Shown here: positions 1 to 12,491 of the stretch, one piece after another | How the letters are laid out: every line of letters starts with the position of its first letter | Numbering within the stretch: position 1 is the stretch's first letter | Assembly: GCA_958299035.1 (NCBI GenBank) | Contig: CATQJL010000001.1 | Span: 10,453,817 to 10,517,816, forward strand | From: Cylicocyclus nassatus | Taxonomy: Eukaryota; Nematoda; Chromadorea; Rhabditida; Strongylidae | DNA length: 64,000 nt | Direction: 5' to 3' | Program-made: the position numbers and the translations under genes | The notes under the pieces: generated by a model | Seen by the model: the letters and a program-made list of their open reading frames with translations, nothing else | Database searches by the model: none | What the model was told of the DNA's origin: nothing

Positions 1-3000
1 ATCGTAAAATGGGATGAGTCATTTTCATAGCAGTCCAACTTGGCGAAACCATAAACTTCAAATTGAAAGGTTTTTAGGGACATATTAAAGCCAAATTTTC
101 AAATTTTGCACATTTTTTTGAAATCTCAAGGCTTATATATGGCCTATAAAATATTGAAAAATTATTTGCCCAGCTTACTATAGATTCTTGAGAGCTAGTC
201 GTTCAGCCAAAAATAGTAATCTAATAAGATGGTGTGTGTTATGCCTGGGGCTGTTTGCATCATCAACATATTGGTCATCCATCCGAAGAGGAGCTATACA
301 TGGACTACTACCAAACGTTCCTGATTTACTGCTCATTTACTTCTTTGAAGAATTAGATGCTATGACGCAGAAAGTAGCATGGTCTTACGCATGTATATTT
401 TTTGAACAAATTTTGCGTGGAACATGTATTCATAGGTAGTACTAAAGCATTTCGCAGAAGGATTAATGTAGTTCTCTTATTGTTCATTGCTATTCGCATA
501 ATCTTTTTCTCTGAAGTTTTGTTTTGCGAAACCCTACGTAACAAAATGCTTCCAACGTTGCCTATGCTCATGTTTAAAAAACCAAATAATTGGGACCAAT
601 ATTTTCAAAATTTTTTCTCACTATTGAACCCTGCTGCCATATCCTGTTGTTGTGTTTCTGAAAATGTGGGTAGGTGTCGTTATACCGAGCTATTCAAATA
701 ACTACATATATAGTGATTAAAATCCTTAGGGAGCACGGCACGTGCATATGTAAAATTAGTTCTGAACTTGCATCTTTCCATTTCAATTTTCTAGAGGTCA
801 TAAATAGTGCAGAAATCAAGTTCTGTATCCGAATTAGCATAGTTTGATTTTTAGCGTACTATTCATTAAAGGTCAATAATCTAAATTTCTATCTGGGAGA
901 GATGTTTGTTCTTGTAAGCCATTTAGGTTAAACCAAGAGATCGTTCGCTCTATATAAAAATTCGTAATTTTCATCTTCTCCATGTTTTTGCAAGATGGGC
1001 TTCAGTAAAGATGAATCTTGTGAAATGATTCACGTGTTTTCTAATAGCCTTTTGGAAGTTTCCTGGAAGAAGCTCGATTGTTTAGGCAAAAATTACAGAA
1101 CGAAGTTTTGATGATTTTAAGGCTTATCAAATATCTAAAATCATGCAGTGAAAACTCGAAAACAATTATTATCAGATTATCACATCGTTCTCTTTTTGAC
1201 TGATCAATGTGCTGGTCGAGCTTTCAAGGAAATAAGTTATGATTTGCAAGCTTATTATAAAGAGACAAAATTATTTTTTTTGACATTTTCCTCAATCATA
1301 ACTTTCCACAGACAAGCTCGACCAGCATCAGATCTTTTTCTTTTAATTTCTTCAACTGAAAAGCGGGCTCTAAATCTGGGCTAGTAAATATTTTAGATTT
1401 TCTTCCATGGTTTCTCAATTTTGATGGAATAAAATCACCGAAACTTGGATGATTCCCTTTCACAACTTCTGTCTCTGCAAGTGGAACAGTTATCGTTACC
1501 AGAAAGGCTTTAAGAAATTTTATAAAATATTTGTTTCGCTCTTTTCAAGAAATCTCTTGCAAAAACATCGAAATGGGAAGAAGCTACGATTTTTTGAATA
1601 CGGCGCGAATGAGTGAGTTCAATCTGATGTATTTCATTCACCACTCCTTTTTTCCACAACTGAATGAAAGATACGCAATAAAAACTTATCTAGCATTTCT
1701 GCACTCAGTATTACAGACATATCACTGTAAAGAGTGAAATAGTAAAAGGTTGAAGCACTGAAAAAAATTGATTATGCGTTCCGCTAATTACCCAGTTAAC
1801 CTCGCCTAACGGTCATTCTCGTGACACGCAATCAATTTGCTGCTCACATTAACATTTTCATGACGCAATTTATCTCCAAATTGGCTTCGTTCATTCTTAG
1901 AAATGCTCAGCTCGACCTTTTGGACTTCTCGCTTGTGAAACAACTAACAAGGCTTGTTAAATATTTGTTTTTTTTGCTAGCTGTGAGAAAAATGCGTTGT
2001 AAGCTTTACGAATGAACCAGACAGCAAAAAAGATGCTTGATATGCTTGCGTGAGATATTTGGATGATAATGTAAGCTGTGTTTTGAGAAATTGTTTTTGT
2101 AAGCAGAGCCGGATGGCACGCAATCGAAAACGCCATTATTATTTAACTAGGACGTCATTCAAAATGTCGGAAATCAGTTTCTTGGAAATAATCAAAGCTT
2201 AAAATATGGAACATTATTTCATCATTTGACAAACCTGCTCGCAATGAGGAGTGACTTTTATAGTATTTCTCTCTGAAGGCTCAAAGGCTTTCACTTGCTT
2301 CTGTTTAAAAAATCACATTGAATCAATCTGATTATTTTTTTCTACCGTTGCTTCCTGCAATTTGTACTTGAATCTTCGAAGCACAATTCATAACTCCTTC
2401 GTTAAGGTATATCAAACAATTATCTACAAGTTTTGATGTGACTCTCATGGGGTTTGAGATTGTAATGTTATTGGATAAAAGAAAAATTCAAAGGAACTAC
2501 ATAGTTTTTGGGGGGCGATTGTGGTGCAGTTACGGACGAGGAATAGAGGGTTTTTTTTTTGCTATAAATGTGCAAACTGATGAAAAAACAGCATGATTAA
2601 CTTGGCCGATTGCAAACTAACGTGAAAATGAAGAATAACATGAAATTTCAGTCAAGAATTTGGGGCAAGTATGCTCACATCAAATTATTTGGATCGGAGA
2701 TGCAAAAAGCGTGCAAAAAACCATTCATTTTCCTCCACTATTATTTTAGAGATTATCAACAGGACGTAAATCGTGTTTTGTTGAACACAACAAAAAAATC
2801 TTGAGTTTCTGAAATTTTCCTCATTTTCAAATTTTTTGGATAACTGAGGATTTTCTATGAATATATGTCACACAGAGAATACAATTCGTAAGTTCTTTGG
2901 AACTCTCTAAAGTTATTTTTGTCAACCAACCTGCAATATTGGAGAACTTAAACCTTCAGGCTACGCTTTACTGCCGATGCTTCCAGAAGTCCATAAAAAT

Positions 3001-3446
3001 AAAAGTATGACAAAAAAAGAGTGAGAAAATTTTTGAAAAATCAGAAAAGGGTTGAAGGGCAATAAGAAAATTCCATTTTTGCTTTCTGTAGCTCAAGCCC
3101 GTAAAGGGCGAAAATGGTAGTAGTGTAGCCCTTAGTTCCCTCCACATATACGCCAGGTGTGAGACTTTCCCGAATTCAGGCTTTTTAAAGGGAGACTTAA
3201 AGAAAGTGTAACGAACTAACGTAACAATACATTATTATTTTTACACTTTGGCACGTTTTATTGATTAGTTTGTTTTCTCTTGCATTTTCAATTCGCAAAA
3301 TTTTTTTCGAAATGCATTGAGCTCCTGCGTCACGAGCAACTTGCAGACTTCGAAAGGGCTTCAGTCTTATGGGGGGCTTCGTTATTCAAATGCGTTCTTC
3401 TTGCTCATATCCCATTCTTCCTAATAATCCTTCGTCATTCTCACAG
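1..3446. other. AT-rich stretch, no supported gene
   Basis: No exon here is supported by matched splice sites plus protein-like reading. The open frames are short, AT-driven and mutually contradictory. If the membrane-protein gene that follows has more 5' exons, they must lie here or outside the window. One weak possibility is a short exon ending near 3390 (acceptor after 3341) in phase with the exon at 3447. Confidence 0.5.
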
Positions 3447-5820
3447 CTGCCCCTCATCCACCGGATGGCACCGGGGCATTTCCCGGTGCCCGGTTTGTAT
3501 CTCATTTTTTAAGCTTGCGTATCCCATTTATTTCATTCGTGCCCATTCTTTTATTTGAGACATTCGTATTATAATGGAGATTACTAGGCAACGTCTTCGT
3601 TTTCAGATGACGTAATGCTGTCGTCGTCGTTTGTCGAACACGCAGCTCTCGGCTTTGCCTTTGCCGTACTTTCATTATTCGTTCTAGCCTTTGCTATTAT
3701 TGCTGTTGTACTTGTTACTATCACCAATAATTGCTGGTGGAATTGTGGTAAGCATTTTTTTCACTTTAAGTTCATTATTGTCTAATTTTATTTTTGATTT
3801 TTGCGGCGCAAAGCAAAGTAATTTTCGCCTTGTCCAAATTACGGTACTGCAAGGTCAAAAATGGTTTATTTTCGTTACCACAAAATCAGTTTTTTTGCCT
3901 GAACTGAATCCAAATGTGCTGAAAATTTTGGGTCTAAAGATTGGATGAATACGTCAGTTTCACGTTAGTGAGACGACAGCGGTTAAGATTTCCGAGTTTT
4001 TCAAACAATTGGATTTATGGTAGTTATACGGTAAAAGATCTTATCATAAAAATCTATGATTTTGGCCCGTTACCGTCTGCATACCCAGTAACCACTATGA
4101 CAATCATTTTGGTGTTAGATTCTTACAATAGCACGTATATCAGTATCTAATCGCATTATAATGAGTACTAATGAATTAATAGGGATGCTCAGCAAGACCA
4201 AGGTGTATAGTTCTAATCAGCATGCCACAAAGTTGCTGCTCAAGAAAATTCCGAAATTTGATTTTTTGAGTTTGCATCTTTGTACGAGAGTTTATCAAAG
4301 TTTCATGTAGTTGCACTAAACGAAGTTGTTTTTCAAATATGAAATCAAAATAGCATTATTTCAGAGATGTCGCATTAGCACTTTGATGAACGTGTCCGTT
4401 TACGATGGCCTTTTTGTATTTAGTCCTATTCAAATATATGTGACCTGTGCTCTCCATGGGTTCATTTGAAAGCGCTTTGTGAAATTGGTCTATTTTGAGA
4501 TTGTTTTGGTCATTTATGTATTCGTTTCATCAAAAGCTCATCATGTATGTAAGCAGTACTGACTTAAGATAAAATAGGACATATAAAGATGAACCTTCCA
4601 GATAAAAACCATTCACTAAATAAGTTTCATCTGTCGAAGGCGTGTATTCTAAGATTTTTGAGGCTTTTGATTTTTTTCTACCAAACTGTGAGGAATGATT
4701 ATCTACAGTGGTGTGCTATACCCTTTTTTTCATATGAAGGGATTTCTCGAAAAATCATTGTTCTCTTTCCGGAGCTTGCATATTTCACAACTTGCGATTT
4801 GCCTTCACTAGCAAATTTTTCGTACGGACTAATCTAGCTGTTTCTTCATCAAAAGTTTCTTAACTAATAGCTAAACTCAAACTCGATCGTTTTGGGACCA
4901 TATCAAGCACTATGTATGTATGTATGCATGCTGACTCAGCTAATCTGCACTAAAAATATTGAAGTGAACTTTCTGCTTGGCTTGCTAAGAGTAGTGAATG
5001 ATTCATCAAAATCGTGTGCCCTTGCTGTTCTAGAGTTTGGGAGCAAAAATATTTGGAAAAGATGGGTATGACGTTGCCATTAAGGTCGTACTAAGTCAGA
5101 TTATCGCTTATTAATCATTTAATTGCGTAGAAAATAAAGAGAAAGTAGGGACTCGAGATAGAGAGGATAAAGAATTTCTGATTCAATAACAATTTTTGAT
5201 TTTCGAGAAAGTTTGACCTAGGAAGGGGTTAAGGTTCTAGTCAGATTGTACATACATCTCAGCAGATAATTTGTAGTTCAGTTATAAAGTTGTAGTGATT
5301 AACATTTTAGTATAGTTTTGTCTGTATTGGCGTTAGATTTTGTTTCATGAAAGAATTCTAATCAAGATTTTTTCCCTTTAAAATTTTATCTATTAATTTT
5401 GAAATTTACTATCTTACTCTACTGTTTAGCAGAAGTCTAGGAATATCACGCAATCTTGTAGAACTTCTCAGACTTCTCAAATGAGTAAAAATCTTGCTGA
5501 AATGTTCTCCAAACGCGAAATCTTTGCATACCGGCGAAAAGCCGCCCCTTGAAGGTTTGGGTCAACATTGCGCTAGCGGGCGCGGTTCATGAATAAACGA
5601 AACCGGCATCGACAGAATTCGATTTTTCCAGCATTGACTAAGAGGATTTACTCCAAATACAATAGCACATCTGTTTACAGACACTGAAGGAGATCCATTG
5701 ATGGAAGACTACAATTCGTTGTTTCCACAAGATGAAGACGATTGTGAGGCGGGTCCAGCACCGAATGAGCCGATAGATACAGTTATCGGCTGTACGCCAA
5801 AAGATGCGGAAATCGTCTGA
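3447..5820 (+). CDS. 3' end of a single-pass membrane protein gene, family unknown
   Basis: Three exons share one consistent phase: 3447-3492, 3607-3747 and 5681-5820 (stop TGA at 5818-5820). The middle exon encodes a long uninterrupted hydrophobic helix (GFAFAVLSLFVLAFAIIAVV) followed by a Cys/Trp pair. The last exon encodes a roughly 45-residue acidic, hydrophilic tail (LMEDYNSLFPQDEDD) ending AEIV. The splice sites are convincing: TTTTCAG before 3607, GTAAGC after 3747 and TTTACAG before 5681. The first exon is the weakest because its donor is GTTTGT. The likely layout is an outside N-terminal part, one membrane span and a short cytoplasmic tail. The final E-I-V could act as a class III PDZ ligand, which is inference. 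The intron of about 1.9 kb holds no recognised element. The 5' part is missing or unrecognised and no family was identified. Confidence 0.72.
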
Positions 5821-6170
5821 TCGACACTACTTTTTTCCAAATATGATTCATTTATTGATTTTATCGATTTGCATTGTGATCCTGGGTGGCCAGAGCAATT
5901 CGTTCGTGGACTGGGGCTGATACGCGGCCTGCTCGTCGGAGCGGATTCGTCGCTTGTCCTCGAAATGCTCGAGTGCCCCCAAATTAGAGCGTCATTGTTT
6001 ACCGTAATTTTCGAGCCCAAGTGAACACACAACGCCTCAAATTCTCTCACGAACACTTCGTTGTTGAATCCTAAGCCCAGTGTGTTCCATATTGTTCCCA
6101 ATTCTATGTTCTGTGCACTTAAAAATCAAGGAGAATTACAGTTTATGTCATTTTTGCGATTACTTATACC
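5821..6170 (+). other. Probable 3' UTR of the membrane-protein gene
   Basis: This stretch is locally more GC-rich than its surroundings, follows the stop codon directly and contains no exon with splice sites. A 130-residue minus-strand open frame across 5709-6101 is the antisense shadow of the last exon and this UTR. Confidence 0.4.
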
Positions 6171-6950
6171 TACAGTATGACTACACTATCATAAGAGCAA
6201 AGAGCATCGTGTTTCATTTGATTCACACAGTATTATTAAGCGAATTTCGACAATCTTGCACTTTTACTTCCACTATCTTTCTTGTTATTACAATATGTTT
6301 ACGGTATGGTTACCGTATAATTACAGTATAAATACAGTGTACAGTAAACTGTACAGTGATCCTATCATATCCCTTCTAATCCACAGTTTTCACAACGGTT
6401 ACAGTATGCTTACAGTATCACTACAGTATGACACCAGTTTAACCCACGGTAGTTTTTCTATAACCCATCTAATTCATAATCTTTCGATAATTCACAGTAT
6501 GCTTATGTACATTATTACTAATTGACTACCGTAATACTATATAAGAGCTATTCACAGTTCTATAAATGGATTACAGTATGCTTACCGTAGTACTACAGCA
6601 TGTTTACGCTTTGAATTACTGTAACCATCCACCTATGCCACCAAACCAAAATATTTTGACGGACAGTATACCTGCAGTATAATCACAGTATGACTGCGGT
6701 TTAACTCAGCATAACCCTAAGACATTCCGAAATTCCGAAGTTACTGTATGCTTGTACTATTTTAGTACGATTACAGTAACCGTACAGCAATCCTACCATA
6801 TTCAAACTAAACCGCAGTCGTTTCAATAGTGTCTTGAGTGGCTTTCGACAATCTTACATTTCTCAGTTTCCGACCTTTTGCGAGTACAGCATGTTTACAC
6901 TATCATTACCGTGCAACTACCGTAACTTTACAGTAATCCTACCATATCCC
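6171..6950. repeat. Degenerate tandem array of an 11-bp unit (TTACAGTATNN)
   Basis: Runs of TACAGTA, TACCGTA and TACGGTA recur at 11-bp spacing, for example three consecutive units near 6409-6431 and four near 6298-6339. The phase slips between runs and the third and fourth bases vary. Isolated two-unit pieces of the same motif occur elsewhere in the window (near 9844, 10540, 10948), so this looks like an old, decayed satellite-like array rather than coding sequence. Confidence 0.7.
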
Positions 6951-7940
6951 ACGCAATCCATATTCGTTGAAATGGTGTCTTGAGTGACTTCGCACATTTT
7001 GTTTACATTTCTGTCCACCGCAGTCCAATATTGTCCGATCTATTCCGTATTCTGCCTACGATGTATCATTCCGCGCGCCTAGGCAGCCGTCATCGTTTTC
7101 CGGCTCTCTGTCGATGCGTCAACTTTTTCCTTCCGTTTCCCATTGCTCTTCCACTTTTCTTTGTATTTTTTATTCGTCCATACCGGAAATCTTGAGCTGT
7201 TTTTCTGCTATCGATTCCATTCTCATATCTAGTTGTGAGCACAGTCAGCATTTTGTCGCATTTTGTACAATGCGATCTACAAAACTTAATTTGTCTCTAC
7301 AAATCTGTGAATAAATCTTCGTATTAACACCTATGACCTTCAGAAAACCCTTCGCTCTTCTAAGGAAAACTTCGATTTGGAAAAAGTAGATTGAAAGATT
7401 GCATAGAGTTATTCGTGTAACGTTTCTTGCCAAAATATAGAAAAATTCTATCACTGGAAAGCAAAACTTCTCCCAAAATCTACAAAGCTCCCACTAGTCA
7501 ATCGTATGGCGAACAGTACTAATTTACATGCAGTTGCGAAACTCCTAACTATTCACGAAAATGTGCTAAAAGTACGAAATTGTTGCTTTTTAGGGATTTT
7601 TTATGCTATATGCATACCCGTGCTGGTCTGTTACAAGCAGGCTAAGTATTTTTTGTTTGTTTGTTTATTTGGTAAGATCGGTAACAATTCATATCTTATG
7701 AGGAAGAAAAAGACATCATGATTGACTGAGAATTCTTGCTGTCTCTCAAAAATCATACACATTTAACGGGCGAGAAAAATTCCAGAAGGTCAACAAAATG
7801 TGCAAAAATTGAACAGAAAACTTTCAAGAAATGGATTCTTTACCCGTTAAAGTGAAATGAGGTAGAAAAAAGCAATATTTGGCTTTTTTGGCTTTTTTGG
7901 GATAATTATTGGGAAGTATGAGATTTGTAGTATTCTTCTA
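6951..7940. other. Non-coding stretch
   Basis: No exon with matched splice sites and no clear repeat structure was found. Confidence 0.4.
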
Positions 7941-8861
7941 TCAGGTTGGTGCAAAAGTAATGCGCGTTTTTTAGCCCTTCTTTCAGAACAACTTTCTCCA
8001 CAAAACTTTCTTCTTTGGAAAAAACTTAGCACACTTTCAAGAAGCTCCTTTCATCCTCTATCCAATGATGGTTGAAACGAGCTTCTAGCTTCATTAGTTA
8101 GAATATAAGAGAGCTTCACACAGCCGCACTCAAAAAGAGAATTTCATTGCATTTACATCTCTGGCCTGAAATCAAGCCCGGATAAAAGCAAACTTACGAA
8201 ACTTTAGCTAATATATTAAGTGGAAATTGTCTACATTATGCACATTTTATTATTTTCTCAGAAATTATTTAAGCTAAGATTTCGGCTCTTCAACATGGGC
8301 AGTCGTTTTGATCATTCTGTGATCCATAAATTTCCTTTTAAGAGGGCATTCACCAAACCTTTGCTCATTTCTGTAAGCGTAAGGGTGGGCCTCCTATTGG
8401 CAGTTTTTACAGAATTGTGTATCTGTTCGTTACGCAGAAATCCAAAAAAAAATTCTATATTTTGGGGTTTTTACGCATGCGAAAAAATGCCCAAAAAAGC
8501 TGGCAATTTTGGTTTTGAATTTTTTTCCTTTTCCCAAATTCTCTCTGTTTGGCCCTTTTCCACTTTTTTTGTACTACAGGCTTTCGGCTACAACATAGGC
8601 TACTTGTTATCTACATTGACATATTCTGAAGAAAGCTATGATCAGTTAAATTTGAAGTTTCAGAAAAGAACTTTTTCTGTTTATCAGTCCATATTTTTCT
8701 GCCCGTTGGAGATATGAGTATATTGAGATGTGCGCTGTATTGTGAAAGGTTTGGTGCATCTAATGTTTTTTTAACCGCATTGGAAAATGTAGATTTTTTA
8801 GAAAGTTATAACACGCAAATTGAGAACTCGCCAAACGCGCATTACTTTTGCACCAACCTAA
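7941..8861. mobile_element. Mariner-like non-autonomous element (TIR TCAGGTTGGTGC)
   Basis: The terminal inverted repeats match over about 27 bp (GGTTGGTGCAAAAGTAATGC at the left, its complement at the right), and the element is flanked on both sides by TA. It is 921 bp long. The 165-codon open frame inside (8220-8717) shows no transposase features, so the element is non-autonomous. These ends resemble mariner-type TIRs; this is family knowledge, not a database match. Confidence 0.85.
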
Positions 8862-10020
8862 TAGAAAAATATCCAAATTTTGGGATGATCAAATGCTTTG
8901 GGCTATGGCTTCGAACTTCATGTAAATAGCAATTTATGCGAGTATCTAGAGCTGGTGGAGCTTGCTTTCCTCTACCATGTGATGCCCCAGAAGGTTTCCC
9001 AAAGTTCTTCAAGCCTAACTTTGTAACGTCGTAACTTTGTTTATATATGTCGCTTTTGTGTCAGGTTTTAGACGTGACTCTTCTGGTTGTTAAGATTTCA
9101 TTTAAGAAGTGAACTGTTTGCGTCATACACCAAAAGATGATGGTTTTTGAAGCAAACAACACTACGAATTTAAGTCAAGATAAGTGAAGTCTAGGTACTG
9201 TTTACCCTACACACAAACATACATAGCTCTTTTGTCTTGATAGTTTCTGCAAATCTTTGAGCTTTCCGTTGAAGAACTAGCTTCAGTCTATTTTTGCAGT
9301 CTAAAAAGATAGTCTATCTGCGCTCACTAATATTGGATTAAGGGGCAAAATATGAAGTTGATTTTGACATTAAGAAAAAGTTTTCGGAAAAGCTGAAAAC
9401 TCTAAAGTTTGTGCCGATTCTACAAGGCTAATTTTTTTACTAAGATACATATTGTTCGGATACCAGTCGAGTACACCCGTTCGCTGATTTCATGAGATGA
9501 TTGCAACAATTCAACAGTTTTGTAAAATCGTAAAGAACTAGTTCTCGAAGTGACATGTTTTAGATCGCCGAATTAAAACTGGCTTTACATTTGTGTTCAG
9601 TCCTGATAAGCTCTGCGCTCTTCCTCACCAAAAATTTTTAGAGGGCGTGCTAAAAAAAAGTGTGACACAATCTCCATGTCAATTAAAAATTCACGAGAAT
9701 ACGACCCACCGGTGGGTCGTAAGATTCCTGAAACTCTAGCTCTGCCAGTTTACAATGGATTTTAAGGGGTTATGGCACATGATTGGAGACACTTAGGAGA
9801 AGCACCAGCCAGAGTGGTCCGGGCTCGGGATACTATGATGTAATGTTACGGTAGATATACGGTAAATAGGGATAAGGCATAGCTCGATTTCTTTGCAGAA
9901 TGATGCTGTTTCTGAAAATATGGGGCAGGCAAGAGACTGCTGTTCCCATCAGCTAATATTGATTTTATTGATTTCGTTGATTTTTTGTATTGTTCTCTCA
10001 GAAAGCTGAAATCTTACATA
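8862..10020. other. Non-coding stretch between two transposons
   Basis: No supported exon. It contains the 20-bp palindrome at 9701-9720 and a two-unit piece of the 11-bp motif near 9844. Confidence 0.4.
9701..9720. repeat. Perfect 20-bp palindrome ACGACCCACCGGTGGGTCGT
   Basis: The two 10-bp halves are exact complements. One half followed by the same AAG (GGTGGGTCGTAAG) reappears near 11074, which suggests a transposon end rather than a chance palindrome. Confidence 0.7.
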
Positions 10021-10703
10021 TACAGGGTGTCCCAAAAAAATGTTAACACTGTTTGATCGTTAATAACTCTCTTGATTTCATGTCTTTCGGCGAGCTTGAG
10101 GCACCATTCTGTAGAACGAGGTTCAACTTAGACTTATAGATAGTATGGAGCGAATCACCATTCGTTCTTTTACTGTAGGATTATGGTAAGAACTTTCAGC
10201 ATGTGGAACGAGTGAAATAGGTCATCTGACAGAATTTTTCCAAAAAATCTGAGAAATCGTGTACTAGGGTTTTCGCGCACGTTGACTTTACTATACAACT
10301 TTTTATGAGTGTTTTCAGCTATTTTGGACGGTGTAATCACATTTTTGACACATGCTGGGAACTCAGATATTACCTTTTACCTATGATAACTTCAAAAAGA
10401 AGTATCATAATAAAATTAAAATTTCATATCCGAAATCAGCGGTCTTCATTACCATAGTACAAGAGATTTTGGCTTGTTTCTCTTTGTTTCAAAGCAGAAA
10501 ATGACCTTTAATAGCCTAAAATCCTTGTCAAATTTCCTACCGTAATTCTACAGTAACGAGGAGCGCTAGATGATTCGCTCCATGCTGTGAATCTAAGTTT
10601 GTCCTCGCTCTACAAAATGGTGCCTAAAGCTCGGCGAAACACTTGAAAGCCAGGAAGTTATTAACAATCAAACAGTGTTAACATTTTTTTGGGACACCCT
10701 GTA
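10021..10703. mobile_element. Long-TIR element starting TACAGGGTGTCCC
   Basis: The ends TACAGGGTGTCCCAAAAAAA and complement are followed inward by more than 120 bp of matching arms (to about 10160 and from about 10565). TA lies on both sides. Length 683 bp, no coding frame. The centre carries pieces of the 11-bp TACNGTA motif. It is typical of a Tc1/mariner-type MITE. Confidence 0.85.
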
Positions 10704-11210
10704 TATGTTTTGTAGCATGCTGACTACGAAAATGTTAGTCTCAATTTCTATTAACCCTTCTTACATCAGTTTTTGATTTCTCACATCGCTTTTTTAATTT
10801 TCATGAAAATTTCACCGTACTGCTACCGTAGTCCCCGTTGGACAGTAGCGAACAAAGTGGACCCTACAATCATGATCAGCACGTGAAATAATCCCAAAAC
10901 ACAATTTTTTCTTGAAATTTCCATGATGTTGCGCCCCCACAGAATGACTACCGTAATCCTACAGTATAATGCCAAAAACTGAAATAAATCATATTTTGAT
11001 ATCCAGCGCCTTTAATGACTCCTCTGGACATATTCTAGTAGACATGTTTTGAACTTTTTTTCAAAAAGACTACGGTGGGTCGTAAGTCTGATAGGGCAAA
11101 AAAGGCTTTGCTCCGAAACGGCAGTTGTCGAAAAATTGGCCTTGTCGTGAAAGTGTTGAAGCCACTGTCTCGGCAGAATTTCGTTTTCCACTTTTTCATC
11201 TTTTCGCAGC
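10704..11210. other. Non-coding stretch
   Basis: Contains two short pieces of the 11-bp motif (near 10812 and 10948) and half of the 9701 palindrome (near 11074). No exon seen. Confidence 0.4.
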
Positions 11211-11467
11211 CTTCCCGCCATGAGGAATCCATTTCTTGGCTTTTCAGCGCATAAAAATGGCAAAAATGAGTTTTACAAGGCTCTGCAGGTCCTCATTCAG
11301 TGGAAATTATGTGTAATTGGGCGGTATATGTGTAAGGGGTCCGAACGAGGGAGGCGGGGTGTAAAGACTTCCGACTTGTCTTCACTAAAAGACCTGTAAA
11401 GCTTCGAAGCTCGTTTTCGCCATTCATGCGCTAAAAAGCCCAGATATGGATTCCTCATGGCGAGAAG
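11211..11467. repeat. Short inverted repeat around ATGAGGAATCC
   Basis: CGCCATGAGGAATCCAT on the left is mirrored by ATGGATTCCTCATGGCG on the right, and inner parts (GCGCATAAA / CATGCGCTAAA region) also match. It is adjacent to the next foldback element and may be part of a nested insertion. Confidence 0.55.
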
Positions 11468-11510
11468 ACTCCGGAAAGGTACAGCGCCTTTTAGATAGGG
11501 TTCAAAGTAA

Positions 11511-12491
11511 TATTCGATAGAGCAGAGCAAACTTACAAGATTGCTTTCTTTTGCACCAGCTTCACTCCATCGCTAGTTTGAAGCCAGAATTTATTAAGAT
11601 TCAACGGCCCGAAAAATCCAGAAAAAATCGTAAATCCGTTAAAAAAACCTAGGAATCCTGATTTGCTCACGCATGCATTGCTGTATTTTTTCTTGGCTAG
11701 AAGTCGAGAAAACGAAAATCTTCGACTCTTGTCAAATTGATGCTCTGCTGTTCCCACATAAAGGCATTGTCCGGGCAAAAACTCGATTTTGAGATTTTGT
11801 GCTTATCTGGGCCTATTCGCCATGCTGAATCCTTACCGGAAAGCGCGAAAATGGCAAGAAAGAACCCTAACGCTGGACGGAAATCAGCAAGTGGGCGGGG
11901 TCTTCCCCAATCTGGATTCACGCTCCAAGCTTCCGGAGCGATCTTCTCGATTTCAATTTCAAGTCAAGCATTCGCACCAAGCCTGTGGAGATCTTAGAGT
12001 GCTAGCGGAATTGGGGTGTAGGGCATTAGGCGACAAACCCAATTTTTTGAACCCCAAAGAACTCCCCGTGCAAAACGTCTCCTCCGCCAAAAACAGGGGA
12101 GTGGGGGTCGGGGCCTATACATTACCCGACGCCAATGAAAAAATGGTGCATAGTTTTGAATTACGGGATTTACGTTGCTTGCGTTTTGCAGTTTTGTCGC
12201 CTAACGCTTGTCCTTCGCGGAATTGAGAAGATCGCTCAGAAGCTAGGACCGCGAAATTCACAGTGGGGAAGACCCCGCCCATTTCTGATTTCCCTCCCAC
12301 ATTAGAGCCCTTTTTCGCTGTTTTCGCGCTTTCCAATGTGGATTTTCGGATTCAGCACAATGAGTAGGCCCGGGTAAGCACAAAATCTCAAAATCGACTT
12401 TTTCCCGGACACTGCCTATAAGTAATTGTATACTACATATGTATACTACATATGCCTTCTTGTAGTGCTTGCTTTGCTCTATTGAATGATA
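11511..12491. mobile_element. Foldback element with TATTCGATAGAGCA ends
   Basis: The left end TATTCGATAGAGCAGAGCAAA is mirrored at the right by TTTGCTCTATTGAATGATA. Inside, 11757-12420 forms a second long palindrome: TGTCCGGGCAAAAACTCG... on the left and CGACTTTTTCCCGGACA on the right, with GTGGGCGGGGTCTTCCCC mirrored by GGGGAAGACCCCGCCCA. Open frames of up to 145 codons inside are products of the palindrome. A diverged relative of one arm occurs near 33200-33320. Confidence 0.75.

Noticed and set aside
8220..8717. 165-codon plus-strand open frame
   Set aside because: Lies inside the mariner-like element; composition is Phe/Leu-rich from AT-rich DNA and no transposase motif is visible.
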